This document shows, in pieces, positions 35,070 through 46,500 of a DNA stretch of 64,000 nucleotides (positions are counted from its first letter, which is position 1; each line of letters begins with the position of its first letter). The stretch is taken from positions 122,361,669-122,425,668 of the forward strand of contig NC_057819.1 in NCBI RefSeq assembly GCF_910594005.1, written 5' to 3'. Source of the DNA: Cervus elaphus (taxonomy: Eukaryota > Chordata > Mammalia > Artiodactyla > Cervidae). A model generated the notes under the pieces. That model searched no databases. It was not told the origin of the DNA and saw only the letters and a program-made list of their open reading frames with translations. A program made the position numbers and the translations under genes.

Positions 35070-36646
35070 GAAAATAGAAAAAAAAAAACTTTTATCTTCA
35101 TGACCCAGATAACCACCATGGTGTGAATACTGGGATAGAGCCAGACATCCTGGAATACAAGTGGGTCTTAGGAAACATCACTATGAACAAAGCTGGCGGA
35201 GGTGATGGAAGTCCAGTTGAGCTATTTGAAATTCCAAAAGATGATGCTATTAAAGTGCTGCACTCAATATGCCAGAAAATTTGGAAAACTCAGCACTGGC
35301 CACAGGACTGGAAAAGGTCAGTTTTCATCCAATCCCAAAGAAATTCAATGCCAAAGAATGTTCAAACTACCACACAATTGCACTCATCTCACACGCTAGC
35401 AAAGTAATGCTCAAAATTCTCCAAGCCAGGCTTCAACAGTACGTAAGCCATGAACTTTCAGATGTTCAAGCTGGATTTAGAAAAGGCAGAGGAACCAGAT
35501 ATCAAATTGCCAATATCCATTGGATCATCAAGAAAGCAAGAGAGTTCCAGAAAAATATCTACTTCTGCTTTATTGACTACGCCAAAGCCTTTGACTGTGT
35601 GGATCACAATAAACTGTGGAAAATTCCGAAAGAGGTGGGAATACCAGACCACCTGATCTGCCTCCTGAGAAATCTGTATGCAGGTCAAGAAGCAACAGTT
35701 AGAACTGGACATGGAACAACAGACTGGTTCCAAATCAGGAAAGGAGTATGTCAAGGCTGTATACTGTCACCCTGCTTATTTAACTTATATGCAGAGTACA
35801 TCATGAGAAACACTGGGATGAATGAAGCACAATCTGGAATCAAGATTTCTGGGACAAATATCAATAACCTCAGATATGCAGATGACACCACCCTTATGGC
35901 AGAAAATGAAGAAGAACTAAAGAGCCTCTTGATGAAAGTGAAAAAGAAGAGTGAAAAAATTGGCTTAAAACTCAACATTCAGAAAACTAAGATCATGGCA
36001 TCCGGTCCCATCACTTCATGGCAAATAGATGGGGAAACAGTGGAAATAGTGGCAGACTTTATATTTTGGGGCTCCAAAATCACTGCAGATGGTGACTGCA
36101 GCCATGAAATTAAAAGACACTTGCTCCTTGGAAGAAAAACTATGACCAACCTAGATGGCATATTAAAAAACAGAGATATTACTTTGTCGACAAAGGTCCA
36201 TCTAGTCAAAGCTATAGATTTTCCAGTAGTCATGTATGGATGTGAGAGTTGGACTATAATGAAAGCTGAGGGCCAAAGAATTGATGCTTTTGAGCTGTGG
36301 TGTTGGAGAAGACTCTTGAGAGTCCCTTGGACTGCAAGGAGATCCAACCAGTGAATCCTAAAGGAAATCAGTCATAAATATTTATTGGAAGGACTGATGC
36401 TAAAGCTGAAACTCCAATACTTTGGCCACCTGATGCAAAGAACTGACTCATTAGAAAAGACCCTGATGCTGGGCAAGATTGAAGACAGGAGAAGGGTACG
36501 ACAGAGGATGAGATGGTTGGATGGCATCACTAATTTGATGGGCGTGAGTTTGAGCAAGCTCCGGGAGTTGGTGATGGACAGGGAAGCCTGGTGTGCTGCA
36601 GTCCATGGGGTCGCAAAGAGTCAGACATGACTGAGCGACTGAACTG
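35070..36646 (+). mobile_element. BovB LINE (RTE clade), young 5'-truncated copy
   Basis: Reverse-transcriptase half of BovB. A 361-codon open stretch (35269-36354) holds FIDYAKAFDC, GVCQGCILSPCLFNLYAEYI, LRYADDTTLMAE (catalytic YADD), and VMYGCESW. The upstream part (35123 on) is one frame away. A TGA follows RRSNQ at 36352-36354. The last ~80 codons ([34 protein letters not shown]) lie in another frame. The endonuclease domain is absent. Flanks aaaacaaag (35061-35069 and 36647-36655) are the target duplication. Confidence 0.93.
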
Positions 36647-36655
36647 AAAACAAAG

Positions 36656-36780
36656 CAATGTAGAATAAAACATTTGTCTTTTTCTCCTTGAGAGCCCCAG
36701 ACTCCTTTCTCCTCCTTGGGGACCCTGGACTTCTTATCAACCTACCTAGGAATTGACTCTCTCACCTGACCCATTAATTG
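36656..36780 (-). mobile_element. ERV LTR fragment, right of BovB, antisense
   Basis: Continuation of the 34800-35069 LTR, supported by the 9-bp duplication across the BovB. Phrases: ccttgagagccccagactcc, cctacctaggaattgactct. Confidence 0.5.
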
Positions 36781-39559
36781 ACTCTTGCCAGTGACCTGGG
36801 GCAGAAAAAGAACCAGGGACCAAGACCAGCCAGTCAGCTGAAGGAGGCACAGCAGGGAGGTCAGGGGAGCTCGGGGACAGAAATTACCTGAAGCCAGAGC
36901 AGCCAGCCAGAGGAGGAAGGAGAACAGAGGGAGTGGCTGGGAGGTGTGGAGCTACAGTGAGATACTGCAGCCAGAGGACCAAGAGCATCTCCCAGATCCT
37001 GCCCAGGCCCAGGTCAGGTGTCCTTCCAAGGACACAGGCACGTTCATGTGCCTCGTGTCTCTGGAGGCTGGAGTGTGTATCTATCCCTCTCCCCCAAAGG
37101 ATGGGTCTGACAACGCATAGCAGGAGGCCAGGATGGGGTAGGAAGGTGTGTGCTCTCAGGGGACAGGAACATGCAGACCTTTGCAACCTGATGTCAGCCC
37201 TGGTCTGACCTCAGAGAACACAATGGCTTCATTCATGCATGGGACGTCCAGGCATAGGTGTGGGGTACGGGCTTCTTTCGGGGGTGATGAAAATGTAAAA
37301 TTGATAGTGATGGTGGTTGCTATATACTAAAAACCATTGAACTGTACACGAATTGTATACTCTGAAAGGGTGAAACGTGGTTTATGAACTTGATCTTGAT
37401 AAAGTTACTCACGTAGGCACACAGTCGTAACCAGCAGAAGCCCAGGAACCCTCTGCGTACCAGGACACACATGGTCTCAGCTTGCTTCCTTCATGCTCTG
37501 CTTTCACATGAGGGCAGGGGACAGGCTGGGCAGCCCCTTCCCTCAGAAGCTTCCTCACCTACCCAGGAAGTCACAAGGAGTTTGGGTTAAAGCAAAGGGG
37601 ACCACGGGTTTGGAAGTGTATTAAAACTGCAGTGCCAGGTGGAATGGGGATGGTCTGCAGAGAGACACGGGGCTCTGACAGGGACACACAGGGGATGGAA
37701 AGCGGAGTCAGGGACCCGCGGACATCTAGGCAGCGGAGAGGGGTCAGGAGGGAGAGGATTGGGTGAAAGGCCTCCAGTCCTCCAACCCCCACTCCCCAGC
37801 CTTTCGGATGAGACTTTCCTTCTGCAGTTTTAGATTAAAATAAAAAGATCCCGGGCAGAGGTGGATGGGCCCCCAGCCCACTGGGGAACACACCTGGGGC
37901 AACCTGAGTGTGAGTGAGTTTTTGCGGGGGAATGCTGATACAAGTCAGTGCCCCTGCTGGAAGCAGAATCATGAGTCTTGGAGGGGGGGCAGTGAAACCC
38001 ACCCTGGCTGTGAAGGTGGGGTCTGAACCTGGCAGTTCTCCTGGGAAATGGCCTGGCCTAGGAACTGGGAGTTCATCCGTATGAGTCATTCGTGAAGTCA
38101 GGGTTCACTGAGTGCCTACTATGTGCCAGGCACAGCCTGGGTGTCAGCTTGGAATCAGCCTGAGCTGGATGCTAATGAGGCCATTTCCAACAAAAAGAAC
38201 ACTCACCTATGTGGCAGACTCCAGGCCACATGCCAGCCTTCTGGCCGTGTTATTCCTGGTCCTGACACCATGCCCCAAGGGAGGGTCTAGGGCACTGACT
38301 TTGACCTTCTCAGGGTCACACAAGAGCAGGGATAGAGGACAGGACAGGAGCACGGAGAGCATTGTGATTCCCGAATAGGCCCCGTCCCCAGAGGCCAGAA
38401 GTGGGGAAGCAGCTCTCGTTGCACAGCCTCTGCAAGCCCTAGCCCTTGGAAGGGTGCTTCACAAATGGGAAACTGAGGCACACACAGCAGATGGCCATGG
38501 GATTACCCTGACTGATTCTGGGGGCGGAGGGGCAAGAAGTAGGCAGAATTCTGGGGCATGAGAGGAGCCCAAAGAGCCGCAGCTTCTTGTTGAGTAAGGA
38601 CCCTGAGGCCCCAGCAGGGGACTGCTGGCCAGCAATCAGCCCCAGGGCAGCAAAGGGAGTGGCCAGTCCAGTATTTCCAGGAAGCTGGGGCCAGGCCCCT
38701 TTCTGTTTCTAGTCTGCACTCATGGTTTCTCTGATGGGGGAACTGGGCACCTCAACAGCATATTCTGCCAGCAAGGTTATTTTTTACTAGTTTGCCAAAA
38801 ATCTTCCCAACCCCCTAAGACTGAGAAACTAGGTTCACCACTGTGCATGGATATGAGGTGGTCCTGACTGCCCACCACTTAGTGGTTGATCCCAGTTTGC
38901 CTTGAAGCCTCTCATTCTGTCTTCAGGCACTGCTATGTAATGCTCAGGAACTGATGCTTGCTCCTCCAACCTGACCACCAATACTTTTCAAACAGGGACT
39001 GCACTACTGTGGCGGAGTGGTGGAGAGGGAAGACTTGTGAATGGAGAGACCAGGCATTTTCCTCCTCTGCAACTAGAGAAGCTGATCTTGAATCAACAGC
39101 CTGGGCAGCTCTCTCACCCACACCTCTATGTAACCCCTGTGCTCAGAGTAGTATGTCTGTTGGCTGTCCAAAAATATGCATTAACAGCTTGTTCATGGTT
39201 CCTTCTTTTTGGCTGGGGTAGGAGATAGGCTGAGAGAAGAATCCAAGTGAAACTCATTTCCTTTTGATTCAGGGGCCTCTCTGAAGAGCCAAGGCAGACT
39301 AAATGAAAACGGAGATCCAGTTTCCAAGAGACGGAACTGGAGAGGCAGGCGATGCAGGCCTCACCCTCTGAACCACGGTAGCGTCAGCCTCACCTTTCAA
39401 TCTGACACCAGAGGTCCTAGGACTGCTCCTCCTTCCGAGAGAAGCTTGAGCTTGCTGTAGGCCGTTGAGCCTGCTGGAGGCCCGGGGCTTGGCTCATAGG
39501 GTGGGAGGGGAACTGCACAGCGCACACCCTGGCCAGCCCAAGAAACCTGTGCACACTTG
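36781..39559. other. Mostly unique sequence upstream of CSNK1D
   Basis: An old L1 3'-end-like piece lies near 37275-37420 (ccattgaactgtacacgaat). MIR-like cores lie at 38105-38150 (gagtgcctactatgtgccag) and 38462-38490 (aaatgggaaactgaggcaca). No coding exon or RNA gene is recognised. Confidence 0.5.
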
Positions 39560-39949
39560 TGTCCGGGCCTGTGTCACTTCCTGCAGGCACCTGTGCAGGG
39601 AAGGGCGTCCCCACTCCCATCACCCCAGCCGCTGAGAGTCCCCAATGCGTGGGTCTGAGGCCTGCAGAGACAGGCTGTCCCCTCTCTCCCTCCGGCAAAG
39701 GGCACTGCCTGGAAGCCTGTCCCATGTCTGTCGCGAGGAGACGCCGGCTTCCCAGACACCTGCGGGGACAAACGAAGTCCCTGCGAGAACACGTGGATCC
39801 TGCATGCGGAAAGGGGCCAGGCAGAGGGCTCTCGGCCAGGGACTGCTGGGCGGGGGTGGGCAGGGAGCAAGGAAAGAGGAGGACTGGCCGGGACACCCGA
39901 GGGTCGCGAGTACGCGACACAGCACTGGCCCCAGGCCCAGCCCTGACCC

Positions 39950-40130
39950 AGGCTGTCTCCGGAGGCCCCGGCCGCGCCCCTAACCCCGCCCCTAGCCCTG
40001 CCCCTAGGCTGCGCGGCCCCGCCGCCTGCCCTCCGCCCCAAGCCGCGGCCCCGCCCCTCGGCCAGCGCAGCCCCGCCCCACCGGGTTGCTAGGGGAAGTG
40101 ACGTCACAGCGCGATGGCGGCGGCTCCTTC
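39950..40130 (+). promoter_or_regulatory. CSNK1D: CSNK1D CpG-island promoter: GC boxes, CRE, YY1-type site
   Basis: No TATA box is seen. Several GC boxes (CCCGCCCC and close variants) occupy 39965-40080. A perfect palindromic cAMP response element, GTGACGTCAC, lies at 40098-40107. An RFX-like half site GTTGCTAGG is just upstream at about 40085-40093. GATGGCGGC at 40113-40121 matches the YY1 motif that often marks starts of TATA-less housekeeping genes. The order GC boxes, CRE, YY1 fits initiation close to 40110-40150. Site use is inferred. Confidence 0.75.
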
Positions 40131-40149
40131 AGGCAGCTGAAGGGAGATT

Positions 40150-40428
40150 TAGGCCCGGGAGATCCGAGTCCATCCGCGGCGGGGAGAGGGCGAGCGGGGC
40201 CGGCGGGGACCGGGACAGGGGCGGCGGCGCTCGAACTGTCCCATCCGCCCCGTATTGAGGCGCTGGGAGCGGCGGAGCGACCGGAAAGCGATGGTGAAAG
40301 CGGGGCCGTGAGGGGGGCGGAGCCGGCAGCCGGACCCGCAGTAGCGGCAGCAGCGGCGCCGCCTCCCCGAGCTCAGACCCAGGAAGCGGCCGGGAGGGCA
40401 GGAGTAAAGCGGTCCCGCCGCCGCCGCC
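40150..40428 (+). other. CSNK1D: CSNK1D 5' untranslated leader (start estimated)
   Basis: GC-rich leader running straight into the ATG with no visible intron. The transcription start cannot be fixed from sequence. By comparison with the few-hundred-base leader of mammalian CSNK1D it should lie near 40100-40180. It contains an upstream ATG at 40291 that opens a six-codon ORF closing at 40311. A second upstream ATG at 40114 (eight codons, stop at 40138-40140) is included only if transcription starts upstream of it. Confidence 0.6.
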
Positions 40429-40504
40429 ATGGAGCTTAGAGTGGGGAACAGGTACCGGCTGGGCCGGAAGATCGGCAGCGGCTCCTTCGGAGACATCTAT
40501 CTCG
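40429..40504 (+). CDS. CSNK1D: CSNK1D coding exon 1 (with start codon)
   Basis: Encodes residues 1-25 plus the first base of codon 26: [20 protein letters not shown] and on to YL. The ATG sits in a strong Kozak context (GCCGCCATGG) after a short CCG run at 40415-40428. The donor is CTCG|GTGAGG, leaving phase 1. The start agrees with the fixed MELRVGN N-terminus of CK1 delta and epsilon. An in-frame reading continues past the donor into the intron to 40755, but this is unspliced readthrough of GC-rich sequence. Confidence 0.96.
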
Positions 40505-43500
40505 GTGAGGCGCCCCTCCCCCCGCCGCGGGCCACCCCAAACCGGCGTCCGCCGGCCCCGGTTCCGCTCCGGCCTCCGCCCCGGCGACCCCGCCCCCGGC
40601 GGCTCGAACCCCAGGTCCGACCCTCTTCGCCTGTGGCGGTGAGCCGGGTCCCCGCTGGTTCGGGTCTCCCAGCTCCCCAGGCAGGAACTTTTGGCCTTTT
40701 TGACCCGCGCCCCTCCACCCCACCACTCCACCCCGAGGGCACCTGCTTAACCTGAGCTTGCGGCCTCTGGGCAGCGGCCGGGAGCCTCGGTTAGGCCCTC
40801 GCTGCCCGCTCTGCCCGCCCCGCCTGGTGTCCGCTCCCAGTGTTCCCCCCCCCCCAGGCAGACAAAGGCCGTCGGCGAGTGCGGCTCCCACGTCTTACGC
40901 TCGTGCGGCGGGCACGAGAAGAGTCTGGGGCTGGCCGAGGCTTCTTCGGCGCTCCTCGTGACGGTGCAGCCTCAGCTGACCAGCCCCTCTGGCCCGGAGC
41001 CTGGGCCGTGGACCGCAGGTGGCGCACAGGGTCGCCTGGGGGCCAGTCCAGTGGTCGTTGAGAACATGTTGCTCATCCAAGTTCCGTACTAGGTACCTCG
41101 GCTTAAACTAGAATGACATTCAGGTGATTCTGGACAAAGTCAGCGTTAAGGTGTTGGCAGACTTAGAGGCAAATAAAGTGGCAAAGCTCTACTCTTTAGC
41201 TTGCCCTTTTGCTATGAAAATTCTTCCAGATAGACGGGGGGTGGAGGGGGGAGATTAGAACGTTCCGGATGGCTTCAGATTTCCAGTGAAAGAAAGTGCA
41301 TATACACGTGTGTAATAAAAGGTTGGCTTCAGTCTTACAGTTGAAAGTTTAAAAATAGCTTATTGGGTTTTCCCAAAGGAATAATTGTATATGAGTTACT
41401 CCTACCCCCACATTTGGGGACGTCCAGCCTGGCACGCGGTGCGTGTGCAGAGGGACTGTCATTGCGCAAGTTTGGGGGTAAACATGCTCTGTGCTTGCGC
41501 AGCCCGCTCTGCTGTTTTTGTTTGGCTGGTGTCAGGGAGGGTCAGGAATAGCTTCTTTTGTCAGTAATGCTTCTGGTTATGCCTTTCAGATGGTCCCAAG
41601 TCTGCGTTCTCACCTCCCCATCCTTGGCTATAGTTCCCAAAAGGATGCATGACCTCCTGGGCTGACAGTGTAAGAGGAGTCCACACTTAGGGTAGTTCCT
41701 AACTATTTTTGGTACCCTTACCCTGCAGGGAAACCTGTCACATCAGTAGGTGCTTTACTGCCCTGCTGAGTAGAATACACTTTAGAGACACTTGGATTTT
41801 GCTGTTTAAATATTTATGTCCGGTAGTCAGCAGTTGCCTTCTCAGCAGTGTTTTGGGAGGCAAAGTGCTGGGTAAATGCATGCTGTTTGCCTTATTTATA
41901 GAACTATAGATTTTGGCAAAAGTTTTAACCTAGAATCTAGGAGCTGTACTGAAAAGCCAATCCATTAGCCACCCTTACACTGATACAAAAAAGTCAATAT
42001 TTTGAAACTTTTTGTTCTCTGGTCTGAAACCTTGCCAGACAGCTCTCTGCTTTCCAAAACTTTGTTTAGACGGTCAGAGTGTGGAACACTGTCACCAGGT
42101 CATTCACAAAGAAGTTGAGAGTTTTGTGGGAGACCCTGTAGGCTTATTCACAAGTGTGTCCTTTGGGCCTCACCTTGTTCTGGGCACACCAGTGGTGCTA
42201 GATACAGATCATCAGGCTGACTGGTCCCAGAGGGATCTGAACTCAGTTTTCTCCTTCTCATTTATCCTAAGATGGATAGACTGTGGCTCTTGAGCGCTTG
42301 TTATGAGTACCCACATGGCCCAGCCATTGGAGTACACTTAGAGTTACTTGAGTGCGGTTGGATACAACCGGTTATTTTCATCAGCCTTTGCCCATGTAGT
42401 GGTGGCTTCAGACTACCTGCTACCTCACTGAGAAAATGTGACATGGTCTTGTTAGATTGAGATGTGACTGGAAAAGTGGGTCAGAGGTGGTTCAGTCGCT
42501 AAGTCGTGTCTTACTCTTTGTGACCCCGTGGATTGCAGCACCAGGCTTCCCTGTCCTCCACTATCTCCCAGAGCTTGCTCAGAATCATGTCCATTGAATT
42601 GATGATGCCATCCAACCATCTCATCTTCTGCTGCATCCCCTTCTTCTTTTACCTTCAGTCTTTCCCAGTGAGTTGGGTCTTCACATCAGGTGGCCAAAGT
42701 ATTGGAGCTTCAGCATCAGTCCTTCCAATGAATATTCAGGGTTGATTTCCTTTAGGATTGACGGTTTAATCTCTTTGCAGTCCAAGGGACTCTTGAGAGT
42801 CTTCTCTAACACCATCATTCGAAAGCATCAGTTCTTCAACACTCAGTCTTTCTTATGGTCCAAGGACCATGGGATGTATTGAGTCATCTGTACCACTGTT
42901 GTTTGTGGGTGGTTTTTTTTCCCATTTTTTAGGCAATTAACTAGTCATTAGTTGAGGAATGAGGAATTTGGTTCTCATCTTAAAATTATGTCCTACAAAT
43001 TATAGTATGATGACGATTAAAGTTGTTCCAACTGCTGTCACTTTGCTATAGGTCAGATCACTGGACGACCTCTCCTCCACCTTGCTTTGAGTGTGGGGTT
43101 TGGGGTCTTCCTGGACTTTCTAGCACTTTTAGATGCTTGAAGCCGAGGGTTAAGAGCTATCCTTCAGCTTGCAAAATGCCTTATGGACCAAGAAGGCCCA
43201 GAGCTGGCCTCCCTTTCCAGCAGCCTGCTGTGCTGACATGAGCACTCGGCACTGTGCCCTGCAGTTTATTCCAGTCTTTCCCAAACTGTGAGCCCCCTGT
43301 TCTCATGGAGCTCTACTCTTGTCCATGTTTGTCTTGTAGAGGTGGTTACAGTACCTTGGACCCACCCCACTTCATGATTGGTGAATGGAGGAGGTTTTCT
43401 TCCTACCAGTTGTTGGCATTTGTACTTGATCCTGACACTCAGTTTGTCGGAGGATGGCCTCATCTGTCCAGTCTTTACCCAGGTGGACTTTGCGGTTTGA

Positions 43501-46500
43501 CTTTATCATGTACACAAACACTTTGGGGGAGCTAAAGCTTAGTAACCTCTTCATACTTGATTTTCATGTTTTTCCCCCTCTCTGACTTTTATTTCTCTTC
43601 AGTGGGGTGTCTGGCACGCAGTAGAGGTTCCAAAATGGTGCTGACTGGCCAGGAGAGGAAAGCAGTTGCCAGTACGCAGCTCTTGTAGTCATATGCCTGT
43701 GTCCTTTACAGTGGTGGCTTGAATGTTTCTAGATACCAAGTCAGCTGCTTTGTCAGTGGTTGTCCTGCGAGAGTAACTTTTGACCTGCTGTTGAGAGGCC
43801 TCTCCCTATTTCTTAAGATAAGACAACCATCAATGGGAGTTAACCTTTCTGTTCCAGGAAAGGGCCAAGCTTAGGGTTAAGTTCAGTTCATTTATCCTCT
43901 GCCTTTGCCTAAGTTGAGGGACATAATTTTGTTTTCCTATGACCAGTATTAACCTGTGTCTAAACATAGACTAATATCTATACCTAGTGAGAGGGAACTC
44001 TTGTCTGACTGGCAGTGGAACTGCGCAAAAGAGCGGAGGTTGTTGGGGGATAAAACATCTCACTATAAACAGACACTAAGAGTAATCATGATGTGCCGCT
44101 TGGTTTTGACTTGCTCTGAATCTGGAACCCAGAGCTCAGTAATACCTTTCAGACTTTTTTGTTCCCCATCTAGAAGTACTTCTAAAAGTTACCTGTTGTG
44201 AATGACCAAGTTTTGTAATTTCCAGTTGCGGCAGAAACCAGCCCTTTTGTTAAATAAGATTAAAATGCAGCAATGTCATTTTGCCATCAGAGCTCTTGGG
44301 TGCTTCCTCGCTATCCTGCATTTTCCCTTTGTGGACTGGTGGCAGTTTGAGGACAAGACTTGGGGCAGCGCTGGTGGTAGAGCGCAGGGCTGCTGTCAGC
44401 CAGGGGAGCTGAGATAGGACTGCAGGGCTACAGAGTGGTGCACCTTAGTTTTGTTCAGGGGTCTCGTTAACGTTTAGTTCCCATGGAACATACAGAACTT
44501 GAAGCTCTGCTTCTTCACCCAACGGTGAAGACCTCTCAGAGGAGACAGCCTGGAGTGGGTGCTGCCCTCAAGTCTGTTTGGCAGAGAACCCATGTCCAGC
44601 CTTTCCTCTTTTAGTCATCAGACTCAGGGCACCCTTCACATCTGTGATACTGTAGAGGGCTGGCTCTGTTGCTGATATGATCGTGGAGGAGGTGGACTCT
44701 GTGTCCTGGTGTAATCTTAGGGCAGGCTGACTGTTTGCTGGTGTAATCATGGAGGAGGTGAGCTGTTTCCTGGTGTAATCTTAGGTGAGTCTGACTCTCT
44801 TGCTCTGTGTGGTCTTGGGGGAGGCTGGCTTTGTTGATGTGATGTTAGGGGAGGCTGGAATTCAATTGTGTTTCAGAGTTGCCTGTGGTCATTTGTCCCC
44901 AAGACTGTCAGTATTGCAGGGTGACTCAGATGTTAGCTTGTAACCATGATACAGTGGAGCTAGAAGTGTTCTCAACCTTCTTGAAGGTGCAAGTTCAGTA
45001 GGTAGCCTGTGCAGGCCCAGGCTATATTGTCATTGAGAACCTGCCTCTTGGCAAGGTTGACAGAACAGACATAGTTGAAGGAGCAAGAGTGCTATCATCA
45101 GAGACTTTGCTGCTCCTGCTTTGGGGTGGGGGAGTTGCTGATGTAACTAGTAAGATGAGTCATCTGTTCCTCATGGGCTGGCAAGTTCGGTTCAGAGTTC
45201 CAGGTCCTCACAGGAACTCAGGGTTCATTTTCCATTTGCACAGTACATTTTAAAATGAAGTCATTTCTCTTGTGATTAGGTAAATTATCCCAGTCTGAGG
45301 CAGGAAGGACAAAATGTATTACCTGTCTTTCTTCTGAGTGCCCAATAGTTTTTGTGGCATGGTAAATGGAGTTCTTAAATTCAAGGTGGTCACTAACAGT
45401 GATCAAAGGGTGGTTATTCCCGTGGAAACCCAGCATTGGTGACCAGCTTTGTACCTAGGGCAACTAGAAATGGATGCACTTCAAGCAGCTGTCTGAGCAG
45501 ACTAGAGGAGAAAGTTTCTCTTTCTTGGCCATTTACTGGGTTCGTGAGCATCAAGCAGACAACTCTCCTGCAGGTCTTCATTGTTCTAATGCTTGCTGAC
45601 CTTACTCTGCCTTTTTCCGGGAGTCTCAATGTGCTTTGTGACCAGTAACCCATTCATCCCCACAACTCCAAGAAACAGACTGCTGGTCTCCCCTCCGAAC
45701 TCAGATGGTGAGAGAAATTTGAGTTGCCAGGGACTGGCAACAATGCTTTGCCCAGCGTGGGTCTAGGTTTTGTCTGGGCTGCTGTAGCCAGTGTTAATTC
45801 CTTTACAAACAACTGTACTTCTGGGAAGGATTAAAGTGCTTTAACTTAGAACTGGTGAGGAAAGCAAGGGAAGACCTAGTTATGTGCTTTTCCTATTCTC
45901 TCTAGTGAATGTGCCTTGGGAGAGGGAGGGGGGTCTTGTAGCATAGCTTTGAGTCAGACTGGCACTCAGAGACATTTGTGTGATAAGCCTGCATGGGTAG
46001 TGGTTGTCATGTATGTAGGTCCACATTGTAGTAAAGAAGAGAATGGCATCATGAGGTTAAACCTCTGATCTTCAGTCATGGGCTGGTGATCAGGAGGTGT
46101 GAGCAGGTACGTTGCTAGTTTTAGCACAAAATTGGCAAAAGATGAGTGACAAGTACGTGTTGCATAGGTGTGATTAGGGCTTCGAGAACAGAACCCAGTC
46201 CTGATCCAGTGTCCGTAGGAGACACAGAGCAGTGTCTTGGTTCCAAGAGGGAAGGGATGTGCTGGGTCTCCCTGGGCCTGGCCTGTGTTGGGCAAATGAT
46301 AGCTTCTGCCATGTTGTGGGAACCGAGCCCCCTTGAGAAGCACCCTGCTGTTTGTGGCTTGGTACTTAGGCCACGTGGACTGAGATGGGCTTAGACCATG
46401 TGGTTGTTCAGTGGAAACGCAGCTTTCCCTCTGGAGAGAGGATTGTACACACTTGGGGCCTATCAAGGAAGCATGGAGAAATGGGGTCGACATGGAATGT

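Larger units (their letters stand above)
39560..41080. other. CpG island over CSNK1D promoter, exon 1 and early intron 1
   Basis: CpG dinucleotides are frequent across this interval and become rare on both sides. The core around 39900-40700 is the richest. It also holds a poly-C run near 40847-40857. Long open frames on both strands here are produced by base composition; none resembles a protein family. Confidence 0.8.

Noticed and set aside
39559..40731. Several 100-200 codon ORFs around the CSNK1D promoter on both strands
   Set aside because: CpG-island composition gives few stops; only the 40429-40504 exon is supported by protein identity and splicing.
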